Of a DNA stretch of 39,179 nucleotides, positions 8,177 through 17,081 are shown piece by piece. Position numbers and translations under genes: made by a program. The notes under the pieces are model-generated. The model had not been told where the DNA came from, searched no databases, and saw only the letters and a program-made list of their open reading frames with translations. The stretch's first letter is position 1. Each line of letters opens with the position of its first letter. Location of the stretch: NCBI RefSeq assembly GCF_051201035.1, contig NZ_JBPODR010000022.1, positions 1 through 39,179 of the forward strand, read 5' to 3'. Source of the stretch: Thermoanaerobacterium thermosulfurigenes. GTDB lineage: Bacteria; Bacillota; Thermoanaerobacteria; Thermoanaerobacterales; Thermoanaerobacteraceae.

Positions 8177-9208
8177 ATGATAGAAAAACAAAAAGCCCTT
8201 GACATGGCCATAAGCCAAATTGAAAGACAGTTTGGGAAAGGCTCCATAATGAGACTTGGCGATAATAGCAAGCTTAATATCGATGTGATTTCTACTGGCT
8301 CTATAGATTTAGACATAGCTTTAGGAGTTGGAGGAGTTCCAAGGGGAAGAATAATAGAAATATTTGGTCCAGAGTCTTCAGGCAAGACGACAATTGCATT
8401 ACATATATTAGCTGAGGCTCAGAAATTGGGAGGCACAGGTGCTTTTATAGATGCTGAACACGCTTTAGATCCTGTGTATGCTAAAAATGTAGGTGTCAAT
8501 ATAGATAATTTGCTGGTTTCTCAACCGGATACTGGTGAACAGGCTCTTGAAATTGTCGAAGCTTTGGTTCGAAGTGGCGCTGTAGATGTGATTGTTATTG
8601 ACTCTGTAGCTGCTCTCGTGCCGAAAGCAGAGATAGATGGAGACATGGGCGATGCACATGTTGGACTTCAAGCAAGGCTTATGTCGCAAGCTTTAAGAAA
8701 GTTATCTGGTGTTATAAGCAAAACAAAATCTGTAGCTGTATTTATAAATCAGTTGAGAGAAAAAGTTGGTGTAATGTTTGGAAATCCCGAAACGACACCT
8801 GGTGGAAGGGCATTAAAATTTTATTCTACAATTCGTCTGGATGTAAGAAAAGTGGATGGTATAAAACAAGGTAATGATATTGTAGGAAACAGAACTCGGG
8901 TAAAAGTCGTAAAAAATAAGGTTGCGCCACCTTTTAAACAAGCAGAATTTGACATTATGTATGGAGAAGGTATATCAAGAGAAGGAAGTATTTTAGATTT
9001 GGCTGCAAGTATCGATATAATTGACAAAAGTGGCGCATGGTATTCATATGGTGACATAAGACTTGGACAAGGCAGAGAAAATGCAAAACAGTATTTGAAA
9101 GAAAATAAAGCAATTGCTGATGAGATAGAAAACAAAATCAGAGAAAATTTTAATCTTTTGGTAACAACAAAAAAATCTATCATCGATGATGAAGTTGAAC
9201 AAGATTAG
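8177..9208 (+). CDS. recA: Recombinase RecA
   Basis: An ATP-dependent strand-exchange protein and co-protease for LexA. It is a complete 343-residue RecA with 'RQFGKGSIMRLG' at the N terminus, Walker A 'GPESSGKTT', Walker B 'VDVIVIDSVAALVPKAEI', loop L1 'MGDAHVGLQARLMSQALRK' and the 'FINQLREKVGVMFGNPETT' L2 region. SD GGGAGGAG (8164-8171) fixes ATG 8177; in-frame ATG codons further upstream are unused. It heads the dense recombination cluster continuing to 16985. A short hairpin at 9209-9231 separates it from recX and may set RecA above the downstream products. Confidence 0.98.
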   Translation: MIEKQKALDMAISQIERQFGKGSIMRLGDNSKLNIDVISTGSIDLDIALGVGGVPRGRIIEIFGPESSGKTTIALHILAEAQKLGGTGAFIDAEHALDPVYAKNVGVNIDNLLVSQPDTGEQALEIVEALVRSGAVDVIVIDSVAALVPKAEIDGDMGDAHVGLQARLMSQALRKLSGVISKTKSVAVFINQLREKVGVMFGNPETTPGGRALKFYSTIRLDVRKVDGIKQGNDIVGNRTRVKVVKNKVAPPFKQAEFDIMYGEGISREGSILDLAASIDIIDKSGAWYSYGDIRLGQGRENAKQYLKENKAIADEIENKIRENFNLLVTTKKSIIDDEVEQD

Positions 9209-9231
9209 TAACCCTGTAGAGGGTTATTTTT
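9209..9231 (+). terminator. Weak terminator/attenuator between recA and recX
   Basis: TAACCCT (9209-9215) pairs with AGGGTTA (9220-9226) around GTAG, followed by five T. The short 7-bp stem suggests partial termination, allowing read-through into recX and the nuclease genes. Confidence 0.6.
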
Positions 9232-9248
9232 CTATAAAAGGTGATTGA

Positions 9249-9848
9249 ATGAAGATAACAAATATAGAAAAACAGAAAAACGATAATATGCGATTTAACG
9301 TTTATATAGATGATAAATACGCTTTTTCAGTTTCTTACGAAGAAAAAGAAATGTTTAAGTTAGAAAGCGGCGTTGAAATTGACAAAGAACAATATAATTA
9401 TTATGTAAACTACTTGGTATTTAAAAATGCATATAACGATGCTATTAGAATTCTATCTTATGCTATGAAAACAAAAAAAGAGCTATGTGAGAAACTGCGC
9501 TTAAAAGGATATAGCGATTCTGTAATTAGTGATGTCATAAATAAGCTTATAGATTTGCATTATTTGGATGATGAGTATTACGCAGAGGTATATGTAAAAG
9601 AAAAGAAAGAGCGCCTTTTCAGCAAGTATAGGATTTACAATGAACTTATAAGAAAGGGAATAGAACCTTCTTTAATTGAGATTAAACTTTGTGAACTATA
9701 TGATAATGAAGTAGAAGTAATTCAAAAATTAATTAGAAAAAAAAGTGTTTCCTCTAATGATAAGTTAAAAATCAAAAATTATCTATACAGAAAAAGATTT
9801 AAAATCGAAGATATAAATAAAGTCCTCTCAGATGAGGAGGTTTATTAA
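9249..9848 (+). CDS. recX: Regulatory protein RecX
   Basis: A 199-residue RecX, the RecA-filament modulator. It has three-helix RecX repeats, including 'AMKTKKELCEKLRLKGYSD' and 'LIDLHYLDDEYYAEVYVKEK'. SD AAAGGTGATT (9237-9246) supports ATG 9249. Its last codons include the GAGGAGG that serves as ribosome-binding site for the next gene, so recX and nurA are tightly coupled. RecX in other bacteria limits RecA filament extension. That it also gates the downstream nucleases is only suggested by co-transcription. Confidence 0.92.
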   Translation: MKITNIEKQKNDNMRFNVYIDDKYAFSVSYEEKEMFKLESGVEIDKEQYNYYVNYLVFKNAYNDAIRILSYAMKTKKELCEKLRLKGYSDSVISDVINKLIDLHYLDDEYYAEVYVKEKKERLFSKYRIYNELIRKGIEPSLIEIKLCELYDNEVEVIQKLIRKKSVSSNDKLKIKNYLYRKRFKIEDINKVLSDEEVY

Positions 9849-9849
9849 A

Positions 9850-11016
9850 TTGTTAAATAGTTCTAAGTTGATTCCTTTGCTTAATGCATTAATAAGCAGC
9901 GAAAAAAGTATGCTTAATAATATATCAAATGATTTAAAGAATGCAATCAATGAATTTAATAAAGCTAAAGGTGTTGAGGATGAACTTGTAAAAAAGATAA
10001 AATCCAGCAAAACATCTTGGTTAACTGCAATTCCGCTTGAAAGTTTAAATAGCACAAATTTTGTCAGCGATATTATAAAAGACTACAGTGTACTTGCAGT
10101 GGATGGCTCACAAATTATGCCTGATAGACATGAAATCAGATTATGCTATTTAATAAATATAGGTTATGTAATATTTACCTATGGTGAAGATTCAGGTGCA
10201 GAATTAAAATCTGAACCGTATCTGTATTTTAAGGAAGAAGATTTATTTAAGGAATATGCAGGTGTTAAAGCTTTAGTTACTCCTAAGGATATAACATTTA
10301 AGAGAACAATAATGGAGTATAAAAAAATTTCCGAATGTATCTCTAAAATAAAGAGCAAAAATAAGATAGCGTTCGTTGATGGGACACTGATAGAATGGAT
10401 GGTACAGGGAGAACCTGATGAACAGAATATAATCGATAGTGTTCTTGCGACTTTTGATTATGCACAAAAATCTGATACACCTATAGTCGGTTATATAAGT
10501 TCTCCAAAAAGCAACGATTTTATAAATATGTTGCGTATATCGCTGTGTCCACAAGATCCAGTAAATTGTAGCAATTGCCCATATTTGAAAAATGATAAAG
10601 AATTACCTTGTAGTGTCATAAACAAGTTAAACGATGCTGATCTTTTTTTGAAAATACTTAATGAAGGAGAAAGATCTCCGTTGTTCCTAAGCACATCCCA
10701 TATTTTAGAAAACTATGGTCAGCACAAAATTGCATTTTTTTATTTAAATACAGGAAATGAAATTGCACGAATAGAGATTCCATACTGGGTTGCAACCGAT
10801 AGAAGAAATTTAGATTTAGTTCATTTTATATGTTATGATCAAGCCAAAAAAGGAAATGGGTATCCAATATCACTGTCAGAAGCACATGAACAAGCTGTTG
10901 TTACTGGCGCAGATAGGGAACAATTCTATAATATTCTTTCGAACTTATATGTAAGAAGCGGCTTGAAAGTATCTCGATCGTATAAATCGCAAAGGAAAAG
11001 GAGTAGTATTCTATGA
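9850..11016 (+). CDS. nurA: NurA-family nuclease
   Basis: NurA is a 5'-3' nuclease that in archaea works inside the HerA ring to resect DNA ends. The NurA domain shows 'LAVDGSQIMPDRH' with metal-binding Asp85, 'IAFVDGTLIEWM' with Asp177, and the C-terminal 'GYPISLSEAHEQAV' with His346. An unusual cluster, C233-x6-C240-x2-C243-x10-C254, lies between the second Asp and the C-terminal motif and could bind zinc or a cluster. TTG 9850 is chosen because SD GAGGAGG (9834-9840) lies 9 nt upstream; the ATG at 9832 contains that SD and would have none. It overlaps the next gene by 4 bp. The family call is from motifs and the HerA partner. Confidence 0.88.
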   Translation: MLNSSKLIPLLNALISSEKSMLNNISNDLKNAINEFNKAKGVEDELVKKIKSSKTSWLTAIPLESLNSTNFVSDIIKDYSVLAVDGSQIMPDRHEIRLCYLINIGYVIFTYGEDSGAELKSEPYLYFKEEDLFKEYAGVKALVTPKDITFKRTIMEYKKISECISKIKSKNKIAFVDGTLIEWMVQGEPDEQNIIDSVLATFDYAQKSDTPIVGYISSPKSNDFINMLRISLCPQDPVNCSNCPYLKNDKELPCSVINKLNDADLFLKILNEGERSPLFLSTSHILENYGQHKIAFFYLNTGNEIARIEIPYWVATDRRNLDLVHFICYDQAKKGNGYPISLSEAHEQAVVTGADREQFYNILSNLYVRSGLKVSRSYKSQRKRSSIL

Positions 11017-11588
11017 ATCAGAATCATATAGGTGAAGTCATAGAAACCAGTACGCAGAAATTTTTGTGTCAATCGATAAAATTAAATGATGGTCCTGATT
11101 TTGGAAGTTTTGTAAAAACAACATCAAACGATATAACTATATATGGAATTGTATATAATGTCTCTACAATGAGCGATGACCAAAGTAGAAAACCAGTAGC
11201 TTTTGGATTGTCTGAAGAAGAGTTGAAAATGCAGCAGCCACAAATTTTTGAATTAATGCACACGTATTTTGAAGTGCAAATAATTGGATATAAAAAAGAC
11301 AGATACATTGGATTAATTCCACCTAAACCAGCTAAAATACATGCTTTTACATATCTATGCGATGAAAGTGATTTAAAATGTATAAGGGAAAATCTCAATT
11401 ATATAAAGTATATATTAAATAGCAAAACAGGGATTGAAGATGAATTAATAGCAGCAGCCATAAGGAATTTATATTCTCACGATTCTGATGAAAAAACATA
11501 TTTGATTGAAGTTGGCAAAGAGTTGATAAGATTGTTAAAGAATGATTTTGACAGGTATGTGACCATAAAAAGGATGTGTAATATATGA
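11013..11588 (+). CDS. Stand-alone HAS-barrel-like protein of the HerA-NurA cluster
   Basis: A 191-residue protein overlapping nurA and the herA homologue by 4 bp each. The N terminus ('IGEVIETSTQKFLCQSI', 'GSFVKT', 'IYGIVYNVSTM') resembles a HAS barrel, the small beta domain at the N terminus of HerA ATPases. The middle carries 'GYKKDRYIGLIPPKPAKIHA' and the C terminus is helical. I infer a HerA/NurA accessory, perhaps a ring-interface or adaptor subunit. Similar short proteins are annotated as HAS-barrel proteins in cyanobacteria, as far as I recall. No catalytic motif is visible and no function is established. Confidence 0.7.
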   Translation: MNQNHIGEVIETSTQKFLCQSIKLNDGPDFGSFVKTTSNDITIYGIVYNVSTMSDDQSRKPVAFGLSEEELKMQQPQIFELMHTYFEVQIIGYKKDRYIGLIPPKPAKIHAFTYLCDESDLKCIRENLNYIKYILNSKTGIEDELIAAAIRNLYSHDSDEKTYLIEVGKELIRLLKNDFDRYVTIKRMCNI

Positions 11589-13183
11589 AAGGGAAAATTT
11601 TTAGAGGATCTATTTCATCTGGTTTAGATGTTAAACTTATAGGTGACAGCATTATAGAAGATGTTAAGGTTGGCAATTTTATAGTAGTAACCGGCAAGAA
11701 AAACAAATATTTATGCATGGTAACCGATATAAAGTATGAAGCTGTTAATCCTCAAATAATGATCAGTGGAACAGATTTTGACAGTGAAATAGATGAGAAA
11801 ATAATAGAAGGTACAGGAGTATACGGTGTTGTCACATTGTCACCTATGATACAAATAGATGAAAGCAAAAATCCTTTAACAGTAAAATCGATACCTTCTT
11901 ATGGTTCTTATGCATTAGATGCAGATAAAGAAGATATATATGCTGTTTTCGGAGAACCATCAGAAGAAAATTTTTACATCGGTACACCGCCTGAAATGGA
12001 TACACCAATTTGTATTAATTTAAAAAGGTTAGTAGAAAGAAGCACAGGTATTTTTGGCCGAGCTGGAACTGGAAAAACGTATTTGACGCGGTTATTGTTG
12101 TCTGGTTTAGTAAAATCAAATTTAGCAGTTAGTCTTATTTTTGATGCTCATAATGAATATGGTTATGGTGCAAAAAGCGAAAATAGCGGCTATGTAAAAG
12201 GGCTAAGGCAATTATTCGGAAGTAAAGTTGCAATATTTACTTTAGATAGAGAATCTTCTTTGAGGAGACAGGTACCTATTGATGGCGTTTTAAACATTGC
12301 CTACAATCAAATAACTCCGGATGATATTTTGTTGCTTAATTCCATGTTGAATCTAAATACTACAGCAATTGAAAGTATTTATCAAATAATGAAAAGGGAA
12401 GGTGACAATTGGCTGTATAATTTCCTTAATATAGATGCTTCGGAAATTGATGAATATGCATTAGATATAGGTGCTAATGCCAGTTCTCTTCAAGCTTTAA
12501 GAAGAAAGTTGGAGAGATTTACGAAGCTTCCTTTTTTGATGGAAGTTGTCCCTAACGATTGTATAAAACAAATAATGGATTACTTGCAAAATGGTATAAA
12601 TGTCGTTGTTGAATTTGGAAATGTGTCAACATTGGGTTATATGCTTGTAGCGAATATCATAACAAGGCATATACATGATATGTATGTAAAAAAATCTGAG
12701 GAAGCTATAGCTAATAACGGAAAAGGTCCCATACCTTTAATCATCACAATAGAAGAAGCTCACAGATTTTTAGATCCTTCAATTTCTAAAGAGACTACTA
12801 TGGGAGAAATAGCAAGGGAAATGCGGAAATACAATGTGACTTTATTGATTGTAGACCAGAGGACATCCCAAATTGATTCAGAGGTAATGTCTCAAATTGG
12901 GACAAAGATTACTTGTCGATTAGAGGATGATAACGACATTAATTCGTTTTTATCGGGTGTAAATAATGCATCGAAATTGAGAAATGTATTAGCAAGTCTT
13001 GAGCAAAAGCAACAGGCTTTAATATTGGGACATGCTGTACCTATGCCTGTTGTGATTAAAACGAGAAACTACGACCAAGAATTTTATAAAGATATTTCGA
13101 CTTACGATGATTCTGATTTTATAAATAAACCATTTTTAGAATTGATGGAAAAAGAAAAAATCGATGAGCTATTTCCAGACTGA
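11585..13183 (+). CDS. herA: HerA-type DNA translocase (HAS barrel + FtsK/HerA ATPase)
   Basis: A hexameric ATP-driven DNA translocase that, with NurA, degrades DNA ends to give 3' tails. The first ~60 residues form a HAS barrel ('VKVGNFIVVTGKKNKYLCMV'). The motor has Walker A 'GRAGTGKT' (158-165) and Walker B 'LIITIEEAHRF' with Glu390-Glu391. 'LLIVDQRTSQIDSEVMSQIG' follows, a sensor/arginine-finger region typical of HerA. The 532 residues match archaeal HerA (about 500). ATGA overlap with the preceding gene and 19 bp to sbcD put it in one operon. VirB4/TraG relatives share the fold, but the NurA and SbcCD neighbours point to HerA. Confidence 0.9.
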   Translation: MKGKIFRGSISSGLDVKLIGDSIIEDVKVGNFIVVTGKKNKYLCMVTDIKYEAVNPQIMISGTDFDSEIDEKIIEGTGVYGVVTLSPMIQIDESKNPLTVKSIPSYGSYALDADKEDIYAVFGEPSEENFYIGTPPEMDTPICINLKRLVERSTGIFGRAGTGKTYLTRLLLSGLVKSNLAVSLIFDAHNEYGYGAKSENSGYVKGLRQLFGSKVAIFTLDRESSLRRQVPIDGVLNIAYNQITPDDILLLNSMLNLNTTAIESIYQIMKREGDNWLYNFLNIDASEIDEYALDIGANASSLQALRRKLERFTKLPFLMEVVPNDCIKQIMDYLQNGINVVVEFGNVSTLGYMLVANIITRHIHDMYVKKSEEAIANNGKGPIPLIITIEEAHRFLDPSISKETTMGEIAREMRKYNVTLLIVDQRTSQIDSEVMSQIGTKITCRLEDDNDINSFLSGVNNASKLRNVLASLEQKQQALILGHAVPMPVVIKTRNYDQEFYKDISTYDDSDFINKPFLELMEKEKIDELFPD

Positions 13184-13202
13184 TTAGAAGAAGGTGAAAC
13201 AA

Positions 13203-14423
13203 ATGATAAATATTGCACATACAGCAGATATTCATATTGGAATAGAGAATTACGGTATTATAAACAAAAAAACAGGATTAAATACTAGATTAGAAGATTT
13301 TCTAAATGCGTTTGATCGGTTTGTAGATTATTCTATAGAGAATTGTGACATAGCAGTTATTTCAGGCGATATGTACAAATCCAGGGAACCTAATCCTACT
13401 CAGCAAAGAGAACTGGCAAAAAGAATAAAACGTCTTTCAGAACATATTCCTGTTGTTATAAACAACGGAAACCATGACCAACCAAATTCTGATTCGAAAG
13501 CAAGGGCTTTTGATATATATAAAATTTTAGATGTAAAGAACGTATATGTAGCCAACAAACCTGATATTTTTCTTATTGAAACTAAGAATGGTCCATTGCA
13601 AGTTGCGTGTCTTCCGTATTTTCCTAAAAGTTTTCTTTTGAAACTTGAAGAAAGCAAAAATTTAAGTATAAATGAGATAAACAAAAAAATGATTGAAAAA
13701 ATAAATACTATCATTGATATTCTTACGGCAAAACTTGATCCTTCTATACCATCAATTTTATCAGCTCATGTATCCGTAACAGGAGCTATCACCAGCAGTG
13801 AAAAAAGCATTATGATTGGAGATGAAGTTGTTGTACCAATAAGCGTAATTGCTAGACCGCAATACAAATACATTGCATTGGGTCATATACATAAATATCA
13901 AGTAGTATGGGATATGCCACTTGCCGTATACAGTGGCAGTATAGAGAAAATAGATTTTGGGGAAGAAAGAGACGAAAAAGGTTTCTGTCACGTCATTATC
14001 GATGGACAGAATGTTACACATAAGTTTATCACTACGAATTCCAGGCAGTTTAAAACTATCAATATCGAAATAAAAGATGATTCTTATCCTACTGAAGAAA
14101 TATTAAAAGCAGCTAAAAAATACGATTTAAAAGAGTCAATTGTCAGACTAAACTTAAAAATCACAAAGGATATCGATAAACACATCAGGTACAGAGAAAT
14201 AAGCAAATATTTTAATGAAAATTCTTATTATTTTGTTGGCATAAAAAAAGAATTTGATGCTGATAAAGGTGCTTTAAGAAATCCTGAAATAAATGAACAG
14301 CTTAATCCAATTGACGCTCTATCGAAATATTTTTTGTCTGTTGATTTAGATGTTGATAAAGATGAACTTCTAAAAAGAGCTTCCCTCTTATACAAAGAAC
14401 TAATAGAAGAGGTGAACAAATAA
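13203..14423 (+). CDS. sbcD: DNA repair exonuclease SbcD (Mre11-like)
   Basis: The manganese-dependent nuclease subunit of the SbcCD (Mre11-Rad50) complex that processes hairpins and protein-blocked DNA ends. All calcineurin-like phosphodiesterase motifs are present: 'HTADIHIG' (Asp9, His11), 'VISGDMYKS', 'INNGNHDQP', 'LSAHVSVTG' and 'LGHIHKYQV'. At 406 residues it has a full capping domain. SD AGAAGGTG (13189-13196) supports ATG 13203 rather than GTG 13194. The stop codon abuts the sbcC start with no gap. Confidence 0.95.
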   Translation: MINIAHTADIHIGIENYGIINKKTGLNTRLEDFLNAFDRFVDYSIENCDIAVISGDMYKSREPNPTQQRELAKRIKRLSEHIPVVINNGNHDQPNSDSKARAFDIYKILDVKNVYVANKPDIFLIETKNGPLQVACLPYFPKSFLLKLEESKNLSINEINKKMIEKINTIIDILTAKLDPSIPSILSAHVSVTGAITSSEKSIMIGDEVVVPISVIARPQYKYIALGHIHKYQVVWDMPLAVYSGSIEKIDFGEERDEKGFCHVIIDGQNVTHKFITTNSRQFKTINIEIKDDSYPTEEILKAAKKYDLKESIVRLNLKITKDIDKHIRYREISKYFNENSYYFVGIKKEFDADKGALRNPEINEQLNPIDALSKYFLSVDLDVDKDELLKRASLLYKELIEEVNK

Positions 14424-16985
14424 ATGGTTCCAATAAGGCTTACGTTGAAGAATTTTATGTCATATTCTGAAAACGAAGTAATGGATTTTACAAGATTTCA
14501 TATTGCTGCAATTACAGGTAAAAATGGGAATGGTAAATCATCACTTTGGGATGCTATAACATGGTGTATTTGGGGAAGAGCTAGAGGTTTAGATGGTGCT
14601 GGTAGAGGCAGTGATGATCTTATAAGAATTGGTGCTGATGAGATGGAAGTAGAATTCATATTCAAAATAAATAATACTAAATATCGAATTCTAAGAAAGA
14701 AAAAAAGAAATTCAAGTTCCATCCTTGAATTTCATATAATAGGAGATGATGGAACATTAAAATCATTGACTCAAGAAAGATTAGAAGATACAAGAGACAA
14801 AATTGAAAGCACTATCATGTTAGATTATGATACTTTTGTTGCTTCATCTTTCATGCCACAAAACAAGTATGGCTTTTTTTCTGAGGCTGATTCGACAAAA
14901 AGAAAGGAGATATTTTCTGAGGTCCTGGGCTTAGATATATACGATAGATTGCAGGAGAAAGCTAAAATAAAGCGCAATGAATACGAGAAAAAGGTAAATA
15001 TTATAGATGAACAATTGAAACTGTATATGAATGAAGTAAAAGATAAAAATGAGTTAGTTTACAAAAGAGATGAACTTTTAAAAAAATGCAGTGAAAAAAA
15101 ATTCGAAATTGACAGGTTGAGCATTGATTTAAACGAATTAGATGAAAAAAAACGCTACATGGATGATAACATAATAAAATACAATGAATATAGTGAAAGA
15201 ATAAAGTTTAACGAAAAAGTAATCTCAGAATACAAGATTATGATGGAGGATATGAAAAATAAAATAAATGAAGTAAATAATCTTTTGAAGGATGAAAGTG
15301 AAATCCTTGAAGGATATAATACATTTAAATTTGTAAAAGAACAGCTAAAAGAGCTTGAAAAAAAATATACTGATTTTAATCAGCTTGAAAGAGAAAAAAT
15401 CCAAATTGAAACTAACATAAATATATTGAGAAAAGAAACTCAGTTGGAACTAAAGAATTTGCAATTTAAATACAATGATACTTTACTAAGGTACAATGAA
15501 ATAGAAAATAATGTTTCAAAATTACGTGAATTGGAAAAAGGCCTACAGGAAATTGATAATTTACAAGAAAAAATAAAATTAAACGATGAAGAAATTCAAA
15601 AATCTACTCAAAAAATAGCTGAATATAAAGTTCAACTGGACAATTTTAATAAAAAGACGGAAGAACTTAAAGAAAACTACAAAGCAATATTGCAAACTGG
15701 TGCAAAATGTCCATTGTGTAATTCACCGCTTGATGAAAATAAAAAAAGCGGTTTGCTGAATGATATCAAAAAAGAAATAAATGATATATCAAATAAGATA
15801 TATGCAATAAAAGATGAAATTTTAAAAGAGCAAAACAATATAAGATTTTTAAAAAAAGAACGAGAAAATCTGTTGATGCTTCAAAATAAACGGGAAAAGT
15901 TAATAGCTAACATAGATTCACTTAAAAATGCTATTGCTGAAAAAGAAAGCTTATTAAATCTACTAAACGAATTAAAGAAAAAAATTGACGATGTTAATAA
16001 TTATTTGGCAAATGAATCTTTTGCTTCTGCTGAAAAAGATAAATTGTTAGATGTTGAAACTAAATTAAAAAATTTAAACTTTTCAATTGAGCTTTATGAA
16101 AATATAAAGAATAAATATGAATTATATAGAGACTTTGAAAAAAAATATGAAAGACTTTGTATTTCAAAAAAAAATCTATCTGATTATCAGAATACATATC
16201 AAAGTTATAAAAAGACAATAGAAGTTTATTCAGAATATCTAAACAAAGACAAAGAAATGTTGGAGTTTTTCAAATCACAGCTTGTTGGTTATGATAATTT
16301 GTTAGATGACATAAAAAAAATAAAACAAAAAATGGATATTGTTAACAATGAATATCTGGAACTAAATGCCAGTTTAACATCTATTGTTGACCAACTGAAT
16401 AGGTTAGAAATTTTAGAGAAAAAAATTGTCGATTTAAATAAAGAAAGGGATGTTTATCTATCCGAAATACATTATTATGAAATATTGGAGAAAAGTTTTA
16501 GCAAAAAGGGTATACAAGCGTTAATTATAGAAAATGCATTGCCGGAATTTGAAGATACTGCCAACAATTTTTTATCTAAATTATCAGATGGAAAGATGTA
16601 TGTAAGTCTAGTAACTCAAAAAATTAACAAAAATGGCTCTGTACAAGAAACGCTTGATATAGAAATTTCGGATGAGTTGGGAAAAAGAAAATACGAGCTT
16701 TTTAGCGGTGGAGAAGCCTTTAGGATCAATTTTGCGTTGAGAATCGCCTTGTCAAAATTTTTATCAAGAAGAGCAGGTGTTAATTTACAAACCTTAATAA
16801 TAGACGAAGGCTTTGGGTCTCAAGATGTCCTTGGACGTCAAAATATTATTGACGTATTGAATATGATAAAAGATGAATTTGAATTAGTCTTAGTAATAAC
16901 GCATATTGATGAACTTAAAGAAAGTTTTCCATACTCAATAGAGATTACGAAAGATGAAAATGGTTCACATATAGTTTATCATTAA
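14424..16985 (+). CDS. sbcC: DNA repair ATPase SbcC (Rad50-like)
   Basis: An SMC-family ATPase tethering and opening DNA ends for SbcD. The N-terminal lobe has Walker A 'GKNGNGKS' (32-39) and the Q-loop region 'SSFMPQNKYGFFSEADSTKR'. Long coiled coils run to and from a zinc hook 'CPLC' (429-432). The C-terminal lobe has the signature 'LFSGGEAFRI' (Ser761) and Walker B 'LIIDEGFGSQD' (Asp794, Glu795). At 853 residues it is nearer archaeal Rad50 (about 880) than E. coli SbcC (over 1000). TAAATG junction with sbcD. It is the last gene of the cluster; no terminator is evident before the rny promoter. Confidence 0.95.
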   Translation: MVPIRLTLKNFMSYSENEVMDFTRFHIAAITGKNGNGKSSLWDAITWCIWGRARGLDGAGRGSDDLIRIGADEMEVEFIFKINNTKYRILRKKKRNSSSILEFHIIGDDGTLKSLTQERLEDTRDKIESTIMLDYDTFVASSFMPQNKYGFFSEADSTKRKEIFSEVLGLDIYDRLQEKAKIKRNEYEKKVNIIDEQLKLYMNEVKDKNELVYKRDELLKKCSEKKFEIDRLSIDLNELDEKKRYMDDNIIKYNEYSERIKFNEKVISEYKIMMEDMKNKINEVNNLLKDESEILEGYNTFKFVKEQLKELEKKYTDFNQLEREKIQIETNINILRKETQLELKNLQFKYNDTLLRYNEIENNVSKLRELEKGLQEIDNLQEKIKLNDEEIQKSTQKIAEYKVQLDNFNKKTEELKENYKAILQTGAKCPLCNSPLDENKKSGLLNDIKKEINDISNKIYAIKDEILKEQNNIRFLKKERENLLMLQNKREKLIANIDSLKNAIAEKESLLNLLNELKKKIDDVNNYLANESFASAEKDKLLDVETKLKNLNFSIELYENIKNKYELYRDFEKKYERLCISKKNLSDYQNTYQSYKKTIEVYSEYLNKDKEMLEFFKSQLVGYDNLLDDIKKIKQKMDIVNNEYLELNASLTSIVDQLNRLEILEKKIVDLNKERDVYLSEIHYYEILEKSFSKKGIQALIIENALPEFEDTANNFLSKLSDGKMYVSLVTQKINKNGSVQETLDIEISDELGKRKYELFSGGEAFRINFALRIALSKFLSRRAGVNLQTLIIDEGFGSQDVLGRQNIIDVLNMIKDEFELVLVITHIDELKESFPYSIEITKDENGSHIVYH

Positions 16986-17018
16986 GCTCTGAGTCCGCAA
17001 TATAGAAAGGATGCTAAC

Positions 17019-17047
17019 TTGACATAATTTTGAAATAGGAATAAAAT
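17019..17047 (+). promoter_or_regulatory. SigmaA promoter of rny
   Basis: Consensus -35 TTGACA (17019-17024), a 17-bp spacer and -10 TAAAAT (17042-17047). The predicted start near 17054 leaves a leader of under 30 nt before the AUU start. An ATG at 17053 opens an 18-codon ORF that runs through the rny SD in another frame. Confidence 0.8.
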
Positions 17048-17081
17048 ATAAAATGAGTATCAACAAAGGAGGTGTAGGCAT

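Noticed and set aside
11585..13183. HerA as part of an anti-phage defence system (HerA-SIR2 or similar)
   Set aside because: No SIR2, DUF4297 or other effector nearby. The NurA-SbcCD partners and recA locus fit DNA repair, and there are no mobile-element signs.
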